Of a stretch of DNA of 64,000 nt, positions 1 to 11,700 are shown in pieces (position 1 is the stretch's first letter; each line of letters starts with the position of its first letter). The notes beneath the pieces are model-generated. The model was given only the letters and a program-made list of their open reading frames with translations. It did not search any database and was not told the origin of the DNA. The translations under genes were made by a program, and so were the position numbers. The stretch lies in assembly GCA_013306675.1 (NCBI GenBank), contig JABLUY010000016.1, positions 62,001 through 126,000 on the forward strand, given 5' to 3'. This stretch comes from Thraustochytrium sp. TN22 (Eukaryota > Sar > Bigyra > Thraustochytrida > Thraustochytriidae).

Positions 1-1580
1 CGGCCACGAGCGAGCTCTACTACACAGCCAGCCAGCATCACTGCAAATTTGCCTGCTTCCAGCGAGGGGCGGGGTCCATCTCGCGCCGTGCGCATGCCGT
101 GCGCGAGGACTACAACTTGCTTTGGACTCGGAGGCGCCCCAGTGGCAAGGCAAGTCACGGTCTGGCTCGCAGCCAGGTCTAGCTCGTCCTAGCTCTGGCG
201 CGTGCGTTGATGTACTTCCAGAAGAGCAAAGCTGCTGCTCGCTCGCGCGCCTGTCAAGGTCTGACAGGCAGGAAAAACATGCAGATGCTGGAGCTACTGC
301 GCCGCCGACTCGGGCGGCGGGCCGGGGGAAATCGGGCTGCGGCGGCACGATGGCGACTGCGGCGGGCTACGTAGCCTGGTTGCACGTGCCGCGCCGGGTT
401 GTGCTCCTCCTCGCAGGTTCACATCAACTAGAAGCTAGCTAGCGAGCTGTAGCTACCTGCGGAGCTGAGCGGAGCTGTGCGTGCTGCAGTCGCGGTTCCG
501 GACCGCCGGCTGCCAGTCGTTGATGGGTGCAATGTGGGCGTTGACGAGTGAGGCAGTCTCAATGCTGTGCCACCACCTCTCCGCGAGCTGGCACTGCCTC
601 TGCCAGCACCCGTGGAAGCGGGCCACGAGTCCGGACCGGATGTGGCTCTGGCACCCGCCCAGCCAGCGCCACTGGTCGCGGTGCCAGTGCCAGGGCTGGC
701 ACGGCGTGGCGGCCACGGTGCGTTGCGCGCCCGCTCCGAGCGCTTCTCCTATTGCGCGCGGTGCGCGGCCGGCAGGGCGGCCTTGCGAGCTCTCTCCAAA
801 ACTTGAGGATGTTGGTTGCAGCTCGGCGCCAGCGCAGCAGGAGCAGCCAGCTGCCAGGCGAGCAACCAACTAGACTCGCAACGCCGACAGCTCCGACCGA
901 ATTGCTTTCGGAAATTGGCGTTTGTCGAGGACCCGGAGCATGCGCTCGATTGAGCGCACGGCAGCTAGCAGTCGCAGAGCCAGCCGTCTGCGCCAGCCAC
1001 AGCACAACTGCCCCGACCGCTACCTCTCTCAAGGCTCCGCACTGCATGGCGCAGTGGTGATGGCACTGATGGGTGCGGTGCAGGCAGCTCCGGCGGCCGG
1101 GCCGGGCCGGGCCGCGCCTGGGCCGGGCCGGGCCGGGCCGGCGTGCACGTGGCGACCACTGCAACGCAACTCGGACAGCACTAACTTGATTTTAAAAGTA
1201 ATCCTCACAGCCAGCTTGCTCTGGCGCGGCCCGGCCCCGCGCTCGTGGCGACCTCTGACGCAACTCGGACAGCTAGAGTTACCCTGTCACCACACTCCAC
1301 TGGCAGTGGCAGGCGGCTCACAGCAAGTCAGTAAAAACTAGTTGTAACTTGTCAGGGTCCTTCAGCTCCCGGGTGCAGTGCAAGCCAACTTGAAGCCTGC
1401 CAGGGCATCAGTATTAGGAGGACACGGTTCATTCATCATCAGTCTACGCACGCAGATCGGCAAGGAGCGGTGCGCGACGGTCAGGGGCTGACGGATAGGG
1501 TTGTGTAGTGCACGCTGAAGAGCACGCTTTGCATAGCCCGCCAGCTGGCTGCACTGGCAAAAGCCACGGTTCATGATGCC
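1..1580. other. Intergenic DNA, no gene recognised
   Basis: I find no convincing coding sequence here. The stretch contains many short overlapping open frames in all directions, as expected of very GC-rich DNA, and a GGCCGGGCC-type low-complexity run at about 1095-1142. It also contains several copies of the words TGCCAGTG and GGCACTGG that recur in other spacers of this window. Confidence 0.6.
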
Positions 1581-2978
1581 TCAGGCGCCACCACGGCGCT
1601 CGCGCTTGATGGCCGGGCCGGCGCCGCTCGCGACGCGACCGCGCTTGGCGGAGGCGCGCGGCGCGAGCGCGAGCGTGCCGGCGCACCATTGCATGAGCTG
1701 CTCGAGCACTTCGCGGGGTTCCGGGCCGGTGTAGTTGTGGCTAAAGTGATCGAGCAGGTGCCAGGTGCCCATGAGCGGGGCTTTTTGGAATGACTCGAAA
1801 ACCACTGGGCTGATGTTGCCGTCTTCGAGCTGGTTGAGCGTGAACCAGAGGTGCGGGATGGAGATTTTGTTGAACTTGGGCCAGCTGCCGCGGCATTGGC
1901 GCACGCCGTCCGGCATGTAGATGCGCGAGTCGTCCAGCGGACCGGCGAGCGAAGCCCAGGCCTGCGCGAGCGAGCGGTCGGCCTGCGCTTGTTTGCAACA
2001 CTCGCGCAAGCGCATCTGCAGTTTCGTTGGAGCTCCCGCTCGCCCCTGACCGCCGGCCTCACGGTTGTCGGCGGAGTTGAGGAGCGTCTGCACGAAGGCC
2101 GCATGGTGCGCGAGTCTGTCTCCGTCGGGCAGCTGCGCAAGCTCGGGGGCGGCTGCGCCGTTGCCCGGGTGCCGGCTTGCAAGCTGCTTGAGGATGTACA
2201 GCAGCGCTTGGACATACTCCGAGGCGGACTGCAGGCGCGAAGTCGTGCTGCTGGACTTCTTGCTCAGGTAGGCGAGAACGTCGGGAAGGGCGCTGCGCAT
2301 GATGCGCTCCATGACCTCGTAGTTGGGCAAGAGATCCTCCGCCGTCGGGGGCGATCCCGTGCTGCCTGCCTCGCTCGCGCTTGTCGACCCGCCGCTCGCC
2401 GTGCGGCGTTGCGTGGAGTTCGACGTCCTGTCGCCCGAGGCGCTGGCGGCCGCGCTGGCGGCCTCGTCGCGACGACCCGCCTGAGCGTCGTCGTTGCAGC
2501 CAGGCGGAGGACTGCGTGGCGCCTGCTGCTGCTGCTGCTGCTGATGATGATGATGAAGATGATGGTTGTTGTACATTGCGTTGATGGGCGGGGCCGGTGG
2601 CGCGCCGTTGCCGCTGGATGCCTCAAAGCACTGGAACAGCGAGAGAGACATGCTATCGGACGCGCCGAGAATGCCAATGCCCGGGTGCGCAGTCTGCAGA
2701 TTGAAATTCTGCTGGTCCTGGATCTGGTTCTGGATCTGGTTCTGGTTCTGGTTCTGGTTCTGGTGGTGCTGGTGCAGGTGCTGCGGCAGAGGCGCATGGT
2801 GCGAGTGGACGAAGGATGGCAGCTGCGTGTCCGGGTGGCCCGAGAGCTCGTGAACAAACGACGACGGCGAGCGTTCACCGCGTTCGTATCCACGCGGCAC
2901 CTCGCACTCGTTGCCGTCGCACTCGTGCGGGGCCGAGAACTCGTTCACATAGTTGCGGTCCACCATGGTCGATCCCAT
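1581..2978 (-). CDS. Short member of the WCA-domain family, His/Gln-rich, 465 aa
   Basis: Function unknown. The start is the first in-frame ATG at 2978; upstream codons are open but lack an ATG. The N-terminal half is low complexity, with runs rich in Q/N, H and Q, and looks disordered. The last ~230 residues are helical and match the C-terminal half of the gene at 29697-31892: both have a QAWAS/TQWAS segment, then SIP, then an L-x-x-WCAG motif (W431 here) close to the C-terminus. The same pattern occurs, more diverged, in the N-terminal domain of the four large paralogues that start at 8736. The tail is basic (KRGR...KRERR), so nuclear location is possible. It lacks the TPR-like and receiver-like regions of the large paralogues. 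That the gene is real is fairly sure; its role is not inferable. Confidence 0.75.
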   Translation of the reverse strand: MGSTMVDRNYVNEFSAPHECDGNECEVPRGYERGERSPSSFVHELSGHPDTQLPSFVHSHHAPLPQHLHQHHQNQNQNQNQIQNQIQDQQNFNLQTAHPGIGILGASDSMSLSLFQCFEASSGNGAPPAPPINAMYNNHHLHHHHQQQQQQQAPRSPPPGCNDDAQAGRRDEAASAAASASGDRTSNSTQRRTASGGSTSASEAGSTGSPPTAEDLLPNYEVMERIMRSALPDVLAYLSKKSSSTTSRLQSASEYVQALLYILKQLASRHPGNGAAAPELAQLPDGDRLAHHAAFVQTLLNSADNREAGGQGRAGAPTKLQMRLRECCKQAQADRSLAQAWASLAGPLDDSRIYMPDGVRQCRGSWPKFNKISIPHLWFTLNQLEDGNISPVVFESFQKAPLMGTWHLLDHFSHNYTGPEPREVLEQLMQWCAGTLALAPRASAKRGRVASGAGPAIKRERRGGA

Positions 2979-3220
2979 GCAGTCCGTGGCTCGCTGCAGG
3001 ACCACGCTAGTCGCAATGCGGAGCGCGGCGCCCGGCTCGCTCGACTCCACTGGCGCAGCTTCGCTCGTGTGTGAGGTTCACCGCAGCCGTGGTTTCTCGC
3101 GCGTCGTGTAGATGTTTGTCGATGCGCTTGCCTTGCCTTCCCTTGCCTTGCCTGCCTCCTGTCTGCCTGCTCGGGCGGCGAACGAGGTTTGCTTGCCCCT
3201 GAGCCGAGACTGGACGAAGC

Positions 3221-3258
3221 GAGACGAGACGAGACGAGATGAGACGAGACGAGACGAG
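3221..3258. repeat. (GAGAC)n simple repeat
   Basis: A pentanucleotide run with unit GAGAC (ACGAG in another phase) and one variant unit, lying 5' of the minus-strand gene that starts at 2978. It could sit in that gene's promoter or leader. Confidence 0.85.
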
Positions 3259-4078
3259 GCGGGTTGCGTCGAGAACGGGAGCGGAGCGCGAGAGGAGTCC
3301 GAGAGGAGCGCGAGCGAGCGAGCTGGAGTTCGAGCAAGGCGTTCGCGCTTTGCAGACAAGCGCGCGAGCGCGCGAGCACGAGCCCTTGGTCGCGGTGAGT
3401 AGGCCAAGGCAGCCGTCCGCCGGGGTTGGCCCGGGGCGCCTAGCCTCCCTCCGCAGCACTAGGCCGCCGGAGCGGCGGAGCGGAAACTTCGCTCTCGCCA
3501 TGGGTAGAACCGTCAGTCCTTTTCAGGAAGCTGCAGCCAGGCAGGCAGCCCGGTCGACTCGGGTCGAGCCGCTCTCGCCCCCGCAGAGAGCCAGAGATCA
3601 AGATCCATGCCCCTCAGCTCCCTCGCGGCACCAGCATTACGCTTGCTTGCGGCGTCTGAGACGGCCTGACGCCCGCGAGACGCGGCGAGAGAGCTGCTCG
3701 CCTGAGCCACACACATTGATTGCCCAGGCCGCCGACGAGTCGTCCTGCCTGCGCCTTCAGCTTCCTGGCCGCCGCACGCGCGCCGCCACCGCCGCCCGGC
3801 TCGCGGCCTCGCCGCGGAGCTGCGGGACCCGCTGCGGGGCTGCGGGGCTGTGGGGCACCGTGCGCTGCCGTCCGTCCGGGCTTCACCGACCGTCCCGCAG
3901 CGGGCCACAGCCCCACATCGCCCACAGCCGCGCGGCCGCGCGCCGCTGCGCAGTGCGCATCCCTCGATTGACCGCCGGCGCGCAGGCGCGGACGCTCGAG
4001 GGCGCGCGCCCGGCGCCGCTGCCCAGTCACTACCCCATCCATGATCCATCGCAGTCGCCTCAGCCGCCAGCCGCGCCA

Positions 4079-4168
4079 GGCTCTCGGCGCAGGCGCTCAG
4101 GCGCGCAGGCGCGCAGGCGCGCAGGCGCTCGGGCGCTCGGGCGCTCAGGCGCTCAGGCGCAGGCGCGG
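4079..4168. repeat. 8-bp minisatellite, unit GGCGCKCR
   Basis: About ten imperfect copies of an 8-bp unit (GGCGCTCA, GGCGCGCA, GGCGCTCG). It is non-coding as far as I can see. Confidence 0.75.
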
Positions 4169-7100
4169 CGCATCTCCACCAAGTTCTCGGGATGCTTGGC
4201 CGGGTCGGCCCGGCGCGACCCGGCCGGCAGGCCGCCGGCCTCTCTCCACGACGCCTCGCGGCCGCGGCCGGCGGACGGCGACGCGACGCGCGCGGCCGCC
4301 GCCGCGGCTGGAGCTGCAGCGGCGGGCGACCGACGGGCGGCGACAGACCGAGGAGCGAGCGCGCCGGCGGGCGGGCGGGGGAGTGAGCAACCCGCCCCCC
4401 GGCGCCGGCGGCACTGCTGCGGTGTCCTCAACGCGGGGCGGCGAGACGGCGCGTGGACCGGCTCAGCGCGGCGCAGCCCGACTGGCGGTGGCCACAGGGG
4501 AGCAGAGGCGGGGCACGCGTCGCCACGCGTCGTGAGATGATGCGCCGCGACGAGCAAGCCAAAGGACGCGGGCGGTGCCGATCCAGGGAGACTCGGCAAG
4601 GCGGTGGCTGCTTCGCGGCGCGGCGCGGCGCGTGGTGAGGCGAGGCGGCTGCGTTGCAATGCGAGGCCAGGAAGATATCGCGACCGACCTGATGGTTGGC
4701 GGAGCCTGAGGACCTTGGATCGACGGATACACGCCGCGCGCAAGGCTGGTCGCCACCTGGTCGCGGGTCGGCCGGCCTGCCAGTGGCCGCCGCTTGGCCT
4801 GGCCGGCCATGCCACCACGGTGGCTGGTTGCGATGCGATGCCGCGCGCGCGGTGCAGCCCGTGGCCATGGCGACGGACTCGGATTCGCCTATTCGGAGCC
4901 AGGCCTCGGAGTAAACCACCAACAACGCGAAGCGTGCGAGCACCGCCAGGCTGCCCAGGCACACAGCAAAAGGGCGCAAACTTCTTGAAGCGCCGCGCAC
5001 GAGCCGCAGCCTGAAGTCCAAGTTGGAACCTTGGTCGTTGTGGTGTGCCTGCGAGGGCAGCGAGGCTGCCAGCGCGGCCGCCATGGCCGGAGACCAGGCC
5101 CGCGGCCTGCCAGTGCCTCGCCTGGCGGATCGTTCCCGAGAGGTATGCAGGCAGCAGTTGAAGTCGCGCGCAAGAAGCGCGGTCAGGATGCAGCCGCCAG
5201 TGGCAGGCAGCTAGCTGCGCATGAGCGGCGCAAGAAGGCTACGACGCGCGAAAGTCTCTTGCCCCCCCCCCCCCCGCGGCGTATGGCGGTGCTATGGCCT
5301 GGAGCGAAGGTGGTGGCTACCTTTGGCAACCGCTGGCCGGCGCTGGAAAGGGAAGGACGGCTTGCACCACGGCCCGCAGCGGTGCCCGCAGACGAATGCA
5401 GGCGCCCCTTCAAGTTGCGTTGCCTCGCATTGGTAGATGGTGGTGTGTAGTTCCAAATAGCTGTCCCGGTGCGTGGCTAGCAAGCAGAGTCCCCACGAGG
5501 CGAGCGGGCGAGAAGCTAGTTAGTGCTAGTAGAGCCACAATTCAACTGCCCAGGTGGCGGGGTTGGCGCACGCAAAATCGAAACCTCGTCTGGAAACGAC
5601 AAGAGCGCAAACGGAGGACGAGCGGGACGCGAAAGGCACCCCGCCGCCAGCGGCCCTGGCCGCATTGATGGCCTGATAAGGTAAGGCTGCGGGCTGACGT
5701 GCGCATCAATTTTCCAACGGCCGCCTTCGCGGCATGCTTACAGAGTGCGGCACGCCGTTGACCCAGCGCAGGCTCGGCACGATGGACGTACATGCGGTCT
5801 GCTGGAAGCCAGGCGAATTTTGACGAGCTGATTTACATTTCTTCGACCCAGAAGGAGCTGCCTTTAGAGCCCCATCGCCTCCGCTGCATTGGGCCCCGCA
5901 CTGCGAAACGCGTCAATGAGCTTGGCGATTCCTGCGCCCAATGAGCTAGCTGCTGCTGCGCCCACACAGAAAAAAAGATGTAGATGCACCTGAACGCAAG
6001 ACATGGCTTCACATGCCGCGTCGCGTGTCGGACAGTATCCTGCTCTTCGCAATGAAGCGGTCATCCTGCCTGGGGCTCTGCTGAGCGTCCCAGTGTGCTC
6101 GATCTGGGATAAACTGGCCCTCCTGGCCCTCCTTCTGCGGGAAGATCAGCAGCTCGCCACTGCTACGCCTGGCTAGCTGGACGTGATGGAGCATCTCTTT
6201 CGAGGAGGCAGCTTTAACCTGGAAACATTCTATTGACCAAGAGTGACTACGACTGGTCGTCCGTTTCTGGGCACCTCGTTTTGCGCATTCGCATTCGCCC
6301 GCCGGGCCAGAGGGGTGGCACTGCCTGGACGAGCGCTGCGCCTCGCCTGCCGGCGGGCTGCCCAGTGCTCCCCATGCCCGTGGGTCTATGTGCAACGGCG
6401 CAAAGCGTAGAGCAGCTCAATCACCTCGAGCACCCGTCGAACAAGAAAACAACCCCCCTTTTGTTTCTAGCGAGGAGCATTGGTGCAGCTGCACTGCGCC
6501 ACTCTTCCTCCTCGCAGTCCCCTTTGCTTCGTTTGAAGCTCGGTCGACCTTTCGCCCATCATGCGGCCCATGCCTTCTGTCCCAGAACCGCGTACGACAA
6601 CGTTACAAAGTTAGTAGAGTTGAAGCCTATCCTCATGCGGCAGGTACAAGCCGACAAGCCCGTCCGCCACCCGCACCCACCACCCCGCAGACACCACAGA
6701 CCCTGGCAGCGCCCGCAGGTCCCGCAGCAGAGCCTGCACCTCTTGACCCCAGTGCGGGCCGATGGCCGCAAGCTGAGTGGAACTGGTAGCATCGCCCGCT
6801 CGCCTCGCAGCGCTGCGCCGGCCCGGCGGCGGTCACGGCCGCCGCGCACGCGCGAAGGCCGCCAACGCCTTGCTTCGCTAGTTACCAGGAGCTCGGCGGC
6901 TTGCACTGACAGCACCGACACCACTGGCACGGCAGCCGGCCTGCACTGCAGGCACTCCGCTTCCAGCCGCGGCGAGGCCTGCTGATCAGACTCAGTCGCG
7001 CCGCGGCGAGCTGAGCCACGGCGAGCTGAGTCGCGGCGACGGGGGGCTCGCGGCGAAGCGACACGTCAAGCCTGCCAGCCTGCCAGTGGTGACGGCGGAA

Positions 7101-7506
7101 CGGTGTCCGCCGCGTGAGCACAGCACCTGGGGCCACGGGCCGGGCAGGCTGAGCGAGACCAACGGCGAGCCGCCCGACTCGGGGCAGCCGGCCTGAGCCA
7201 GGCCGGCGGCGGCGGCGCAGGAGCCCGCCCTGCCCGGCCCAGGCTACGGCGGCGAGCAACCACGACGCCGTCAACGACGCGCACGCGGCGAAGCACACGC
7301 AACGCGCGTGCGACTGCACGAACTTCAACTTCAAGTTGAACAGGAAGGCGACCAAGTCAGCCACGATCGCCGTCGTGGCGCTGCGGCCCGCGACCGTCTC
7401 GCGCTGGTGGTTTTCGCTCCAAGAGCGGCCGCCGCCGCTGCGGCGGTGCGGCACGGCAGTGCGGCGGCTGCAGAGTGCAGCGACGGTGCCTGGAGCGAGA
7501 GTCCAG

Positions 7507-7617
7507 CGGGGCGACTCGGCTCGGCTCGGCTCGGCTCGGCTCGACTCGACTCGACTCGACCCGACTCGACTCGACTCGACTCGACTCGACCCGACCCGAC
7601 CCGACTCGACCCGACCT
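7507..7617. repeat. Pentanucleotide satellite GGCTC/GACTC/GACCC
   Basis: About 20 tandem 5-bp units. The run passes through three variants, first GGCTC, then GACTC, then GACCC mixed with GACTC, which suggests growth by local slippage with stepwise mutation. Confidence 0.85.
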
Positions 7618-8489
7618 CGCCTCCGCGTCCAGGCGCTGCTCGCTGGCTTTGCGTCCGTCAAGGGGCGGAGCGCTGGCAGGATGCTCAACGCGCGGCTCGA
7701 CTCGCTGCGCTGCACAACGCGCTCTGCGCTGGTTGGCAGCTCCACGTCGGACTCGGACCGGATCATCAACGCCGGCGCGTGGCTGCCGGCCAGCCACTGC
7801 AGACCTTTCTAAGTTCGTAAGTTGGTAACACTTACACTGCCTCAAAGGCTTCAGACAGTGCCAGTGCCAGCCAGTGCACTGCATCAGTGCATCCCACGCC
7901 GAGCGAGCGCAACCAGTCTGCCTGGCTGCTGGCAAATCAAGACGTCGCGCCACGTGACGCAGGCTGCCAGTGGGGCTGACAGATGATGACACGGCGGGAA
8001 AAGGCTCTTGCGCAGTTCTGGCCCGTCGCAGGAGGACCAGCCGGCATTTTCGAGCAGGCTGCCTTGCGTTGCGTCACTTGCGTGCCCTTGGCCTGGAAAG
8101 CTCGCTCGGGCCACTGGCAGGCGGCGCCGGGCGGTCGCCGGCCTCGCCCTTGCCTGAGACTGAGCGCAACACGTATCCAAAGCACTGCTGGCTCGTCAGG
8201 CGCGGGGCGAGCATGGACGCTTGTTCTCCCTCCCCGGCATTCAGCCTGGCTGCCTGAGTCAGGCTCTGCGAGTGCAAGCAAGTCCAGCTGGATTGGCCAT
8301 GGTGGGCGTCTCGCGAGACGCGCCTAGCCAGGGGGCGCGTGGCCACCACGCGAAGGCGTCTGACTAGACGCTGCAGTGCCAAGTTGCACAGTCTAAGTCA
8401 CGTGCTGCATACCTGGATTGCATTGCTACTACCAGCCAGAGGCAGGCACACAGACAGACGCAGCATAATCCAAACGCTGTCTGCGCGTA

Positions 8490-8542
8490 GCGAGGCGCGG
8501 CGCGGCTAGGCGCGGCGCGGCGCGGCGCGGCGCGGCGCGGCG
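8490..8542. repeat. (GGCGC)n simple repeat
   Basis: A pentanucleotide GGCGC run about 200 bases upstream of the ATG of the first large paralogue, followed by C-homopolymer stretches at about 8580-8620. The position fits a 5' leader or promoter. Confidence 0.8.
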
Positions 8543-8735
8543 GGAGCGAGGCGGCGGGCAGCGACGCGGCCGCGGCAGCCCCCTCCACGCCCCCCGCCCC
8601 CCCCCCCCGCCCCCTCCCCTCCCACGCCCCGCGCGCCGGCCGAGAGAGAAGGAGCGAGGAGGGATCGCCCCCCGCGCGCGCGTGCACGGCGCTCTCAACA
8701 GGAACGAGCAAGGCGAGGGAGAGCAACTCGAGCAG

Positions 8736-11700
8736 ATGGAGATCGGGGAGCAAGAGGCCGCGGCAGGCGGCCACGACGGCGGTCTCGTCGACCGCGGCGG
8801 CCCCAACGACCTCGACGATGATGGCCTCGAAGATTATGCTGATGGCATTCTTGAAGGCATCGAATCAGCGCATTCGTTTCCCGCGCTGGGAGCACCGGAC
8901 GATGCTGAGGTCCAGGATGAGGATCCAGAATCGTTGGGTCCGCGCAACGATCCGGCGTACGCCCCGATGCACCTCCCTCCCGAGATGGGCAATCAGCTGC
9001 CGCATCGCGTCGAAGGGGATCTGGGTGCGGATGGCCAGCAGCAGGGCGACCTTGGACCGCAGCAGGATCCGCTGCCGCCGGTGCAGCCGCATGCACCGGC
9101 TGGAATGCCGCCTCATCCCGGCGACATGGATCTGGGGTTGGGTGGTCATGGCCAGCAGCAGGGCGACCTTGGACCGCAGCAGGATCCGCTGCCGCCAGCG
9201 CCGCCTCATGCACCGGCTGGAGTGCCACCTCATCCCGGCGACATGGATCTGGGGTTGGGTGGTCAGCAGCAGGACAACCATGGATGGCAGCAGCATCAGC
9301 ATCTGCCACAACCGGTACAGATGCCGCCCCAGGGACAGCATTGGCCGCAGCTGCCGCCTCATGCACCGGCTGGACTGCCACCTTATCCCGGCGACATGGA
9401 TCTGGGTGCGGATGGTGCATATGGCCGACAGCAGGACTATGATGGACGGCAGCACCATCAGCAGCCGCCGCCGCCGCCGCCTGCTGCACCGCACTTCATG
9501 CGTGAATCGCGACATCAAGCGCAGTTACCGCCTGGACCGGCGGAATCTGCACGCGATCGCTTCTTGGGTCGCGTAGGTGGCCGCACGCTGGCCGACGAGA
9601 TCGAGAGCTCCTTTAGCAGCGACCCTTCGACTGCGGGTCGCAGGGGGGCCGCCGAAAGGGTGAACGGGGACCTTCTCCTAGTCGTTCAGCAACTGGAGAG
9701 AGGGGCCTTCGTCGACCTGGGGGGCATGCCGGATCTGGACGACACGCGCGAGACGGTGGCTGCCGCCGTCCTCCGCAGTACTGATCGGAGACGCGACGGG
9801 CGCCCCTTGCTGCAGATTTTGCAGGATGCAGAGCCAAATCTCGGCTCAGTGGGCCTCGATGATCCGAATCATTGGAATGGCCTCGCCGGCTACGCGCAAG
9901 CGTTGCGCCGAGACGAAAACCCGGCGCTCCCGCGTCAAGGGACCTGGCGCGCCGCTGTCGCCTACCTTGCGGACATGCTGATCCGGGAAGGTGCCATTGG
10001 CCAGCAGGTGGCCGAGCAATGGATCGCTCGAGGCGGCCTGTACCCACAGACGGCGACACGCAACGAGAGGCTCGTCTTCACGCCGCTGGGAGATCTGCTC
10101 GACCTCCTCTTCGCAAACCTCGAAGACCGCTCGCAAGCCCTGGAGTCGCGCCTGCTGCTCTCCATGGCAAGAAACGAGATCGCCTACCCCTACGCCGGGC
10201 TGGTGGCTCGCTTGCTCCCAGACTTCGACCGCTCTCAGCTCATGGCACACTTTGTGCGCTGGTGCGCCGCCGTCCTAGCGTATGGGACCCAGGATACCCC
10301 TGAGCTCGCGAGCGAGGTCGACAAGATGAGGCGCTCTCCTCCAAGCGCGCAGGGTCGCAAGCGCGGCGGTGGTAAGGGCGGCAAGGGCGGTAAGGGCGGC
10401 GGCGGGAACGGCAAGGGCGCAGGCAGCAAGCGCCGGCGCCAAGACGATCAGGGCGGCGAGGGCTCCTCGTACTCGGACGGCCACTCTTCGTTCTCGTCCT
10501 TTGCTCTGGCCGCTCTCGCGTACGGCTTCGGCCTCTTTCTCTCAACCCTGCGGGCAATGCTCGCGCCGCTATTTTCGGCTGTGGATGATGGCGAGAAGCG
10601 CTTGTTGGCGTCTAGCAGCACGTCCGGCAGCATCAGCAGCACAAGCAGCACACCCGGCAGCAGCCGGGACGGTGATGGCCAGCCCGCACCGGCCGTGGCG
10701 CCCGCCGAACGCAACGGCGTCAGCGTAGGCTTCATCAAGCTCTTCGAGCTCTACCTGGCCAAGCACGCTGGGGACGGCGCCACTCTCCCGCCCGGCATGA
10801 CGGCCTACGAAGTGGTTGCCGGGACCAGCAAGGAGTCTTTCGCGGCCGGCCAGGACACCGAGGAGGAGGGTTCACAGGCGCAGCCGCTGTGGACCATCCG
10901 CAAGCTCACCGAGGGCGGCACGGATGGTGCTGCGCCCTTGGGTGGCGCGGCGCTCGCCGACGTGCTGCAGTCATCGCGCGGAGAAAAGCTCAAAGCAGAG
11001 CTTGCGGCGCTGGCGCATCCCGGGAGCGTCGAGGCGGACCCGACGACCTGGTTCGGCGAGCCCTCCATGTACGTCTGCCACGCATGGCAGGTGCCGTTCA
11101 AGAGCTTCGTCAACGCCATCGTTACGTGGACCGCGCAGCTTCCTGCAGAGAGGCCCTCAGACTACCTGTGGATCGACCTGTTCTCCTTCGCTCAGGGCGC
11201 CGGCGGCGCGGCTTCACTCGCGCCGTCGGAAAAGGCCGTGCAGGTGCAGAAGCAACAGGAGCGCGCGAGCCTGGCGCACGACCTGCAGGGCCGCATCGAG
11301 AGCATGAAGTGCGGCACGCTCGTCGTCATGGACCGCTGGACGGCGCCCACCGTCCTGCAGCGCACTTGGTGCTGGTTCGAAATGTCTCTCGCGCTGCAGG
11401 CGGGCAAGACACTGGAAATGGCGCTTCCGGCTGACGAGCAGGATGACCTCGAGCGCGTCAGCAAGAGTACTCTAGGCTTGGACACCAAGGCCATCGGCGA
11501 GGACCGGCGCAGGGAGGAGCTCAAGGCGGTGGGAGCCATGTTCCGCGAGGCAACCATCCAGAAGAGCGACTGCACGGACCCCCGCGACCGCAGGTCCCTC
11601 ATGCGCTCTCTGCAGCGCAAGAAGCACGATGTGGCCGTGGACGCCCAGGTGAAGCGCACTGTCCTCGAAATGCTGCTCGCGCCGGTCCAGAAGCTCATTC

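Larger units (their letters stand above)
2979..8735. other. 5.7 kb spacer, low complexity, no gene recognised
   Basis: This long spacer lies between the divergently transcribed 465-aa gene and the first large paralogue. Open frames are short or start without ATG and give Arg/Ala/Pro-rich translations typical of GC-rich shadows. It contains several simple repeats, listed separately, and many copies of words such as TGCCAGTGCC and CAGTGCACTG (for example near 7855-7890, just upstream of the next gene). A spliced small gene cannot be excluded. Confidence 0.5.

Noticed and set aside
3239-4540. Arg/Ala-rich plus-strand open frame
   Set aside because: Composition is that of GC-rich non-coding DNA, it crosses simple repeats, and it overlaps other equally open frames.
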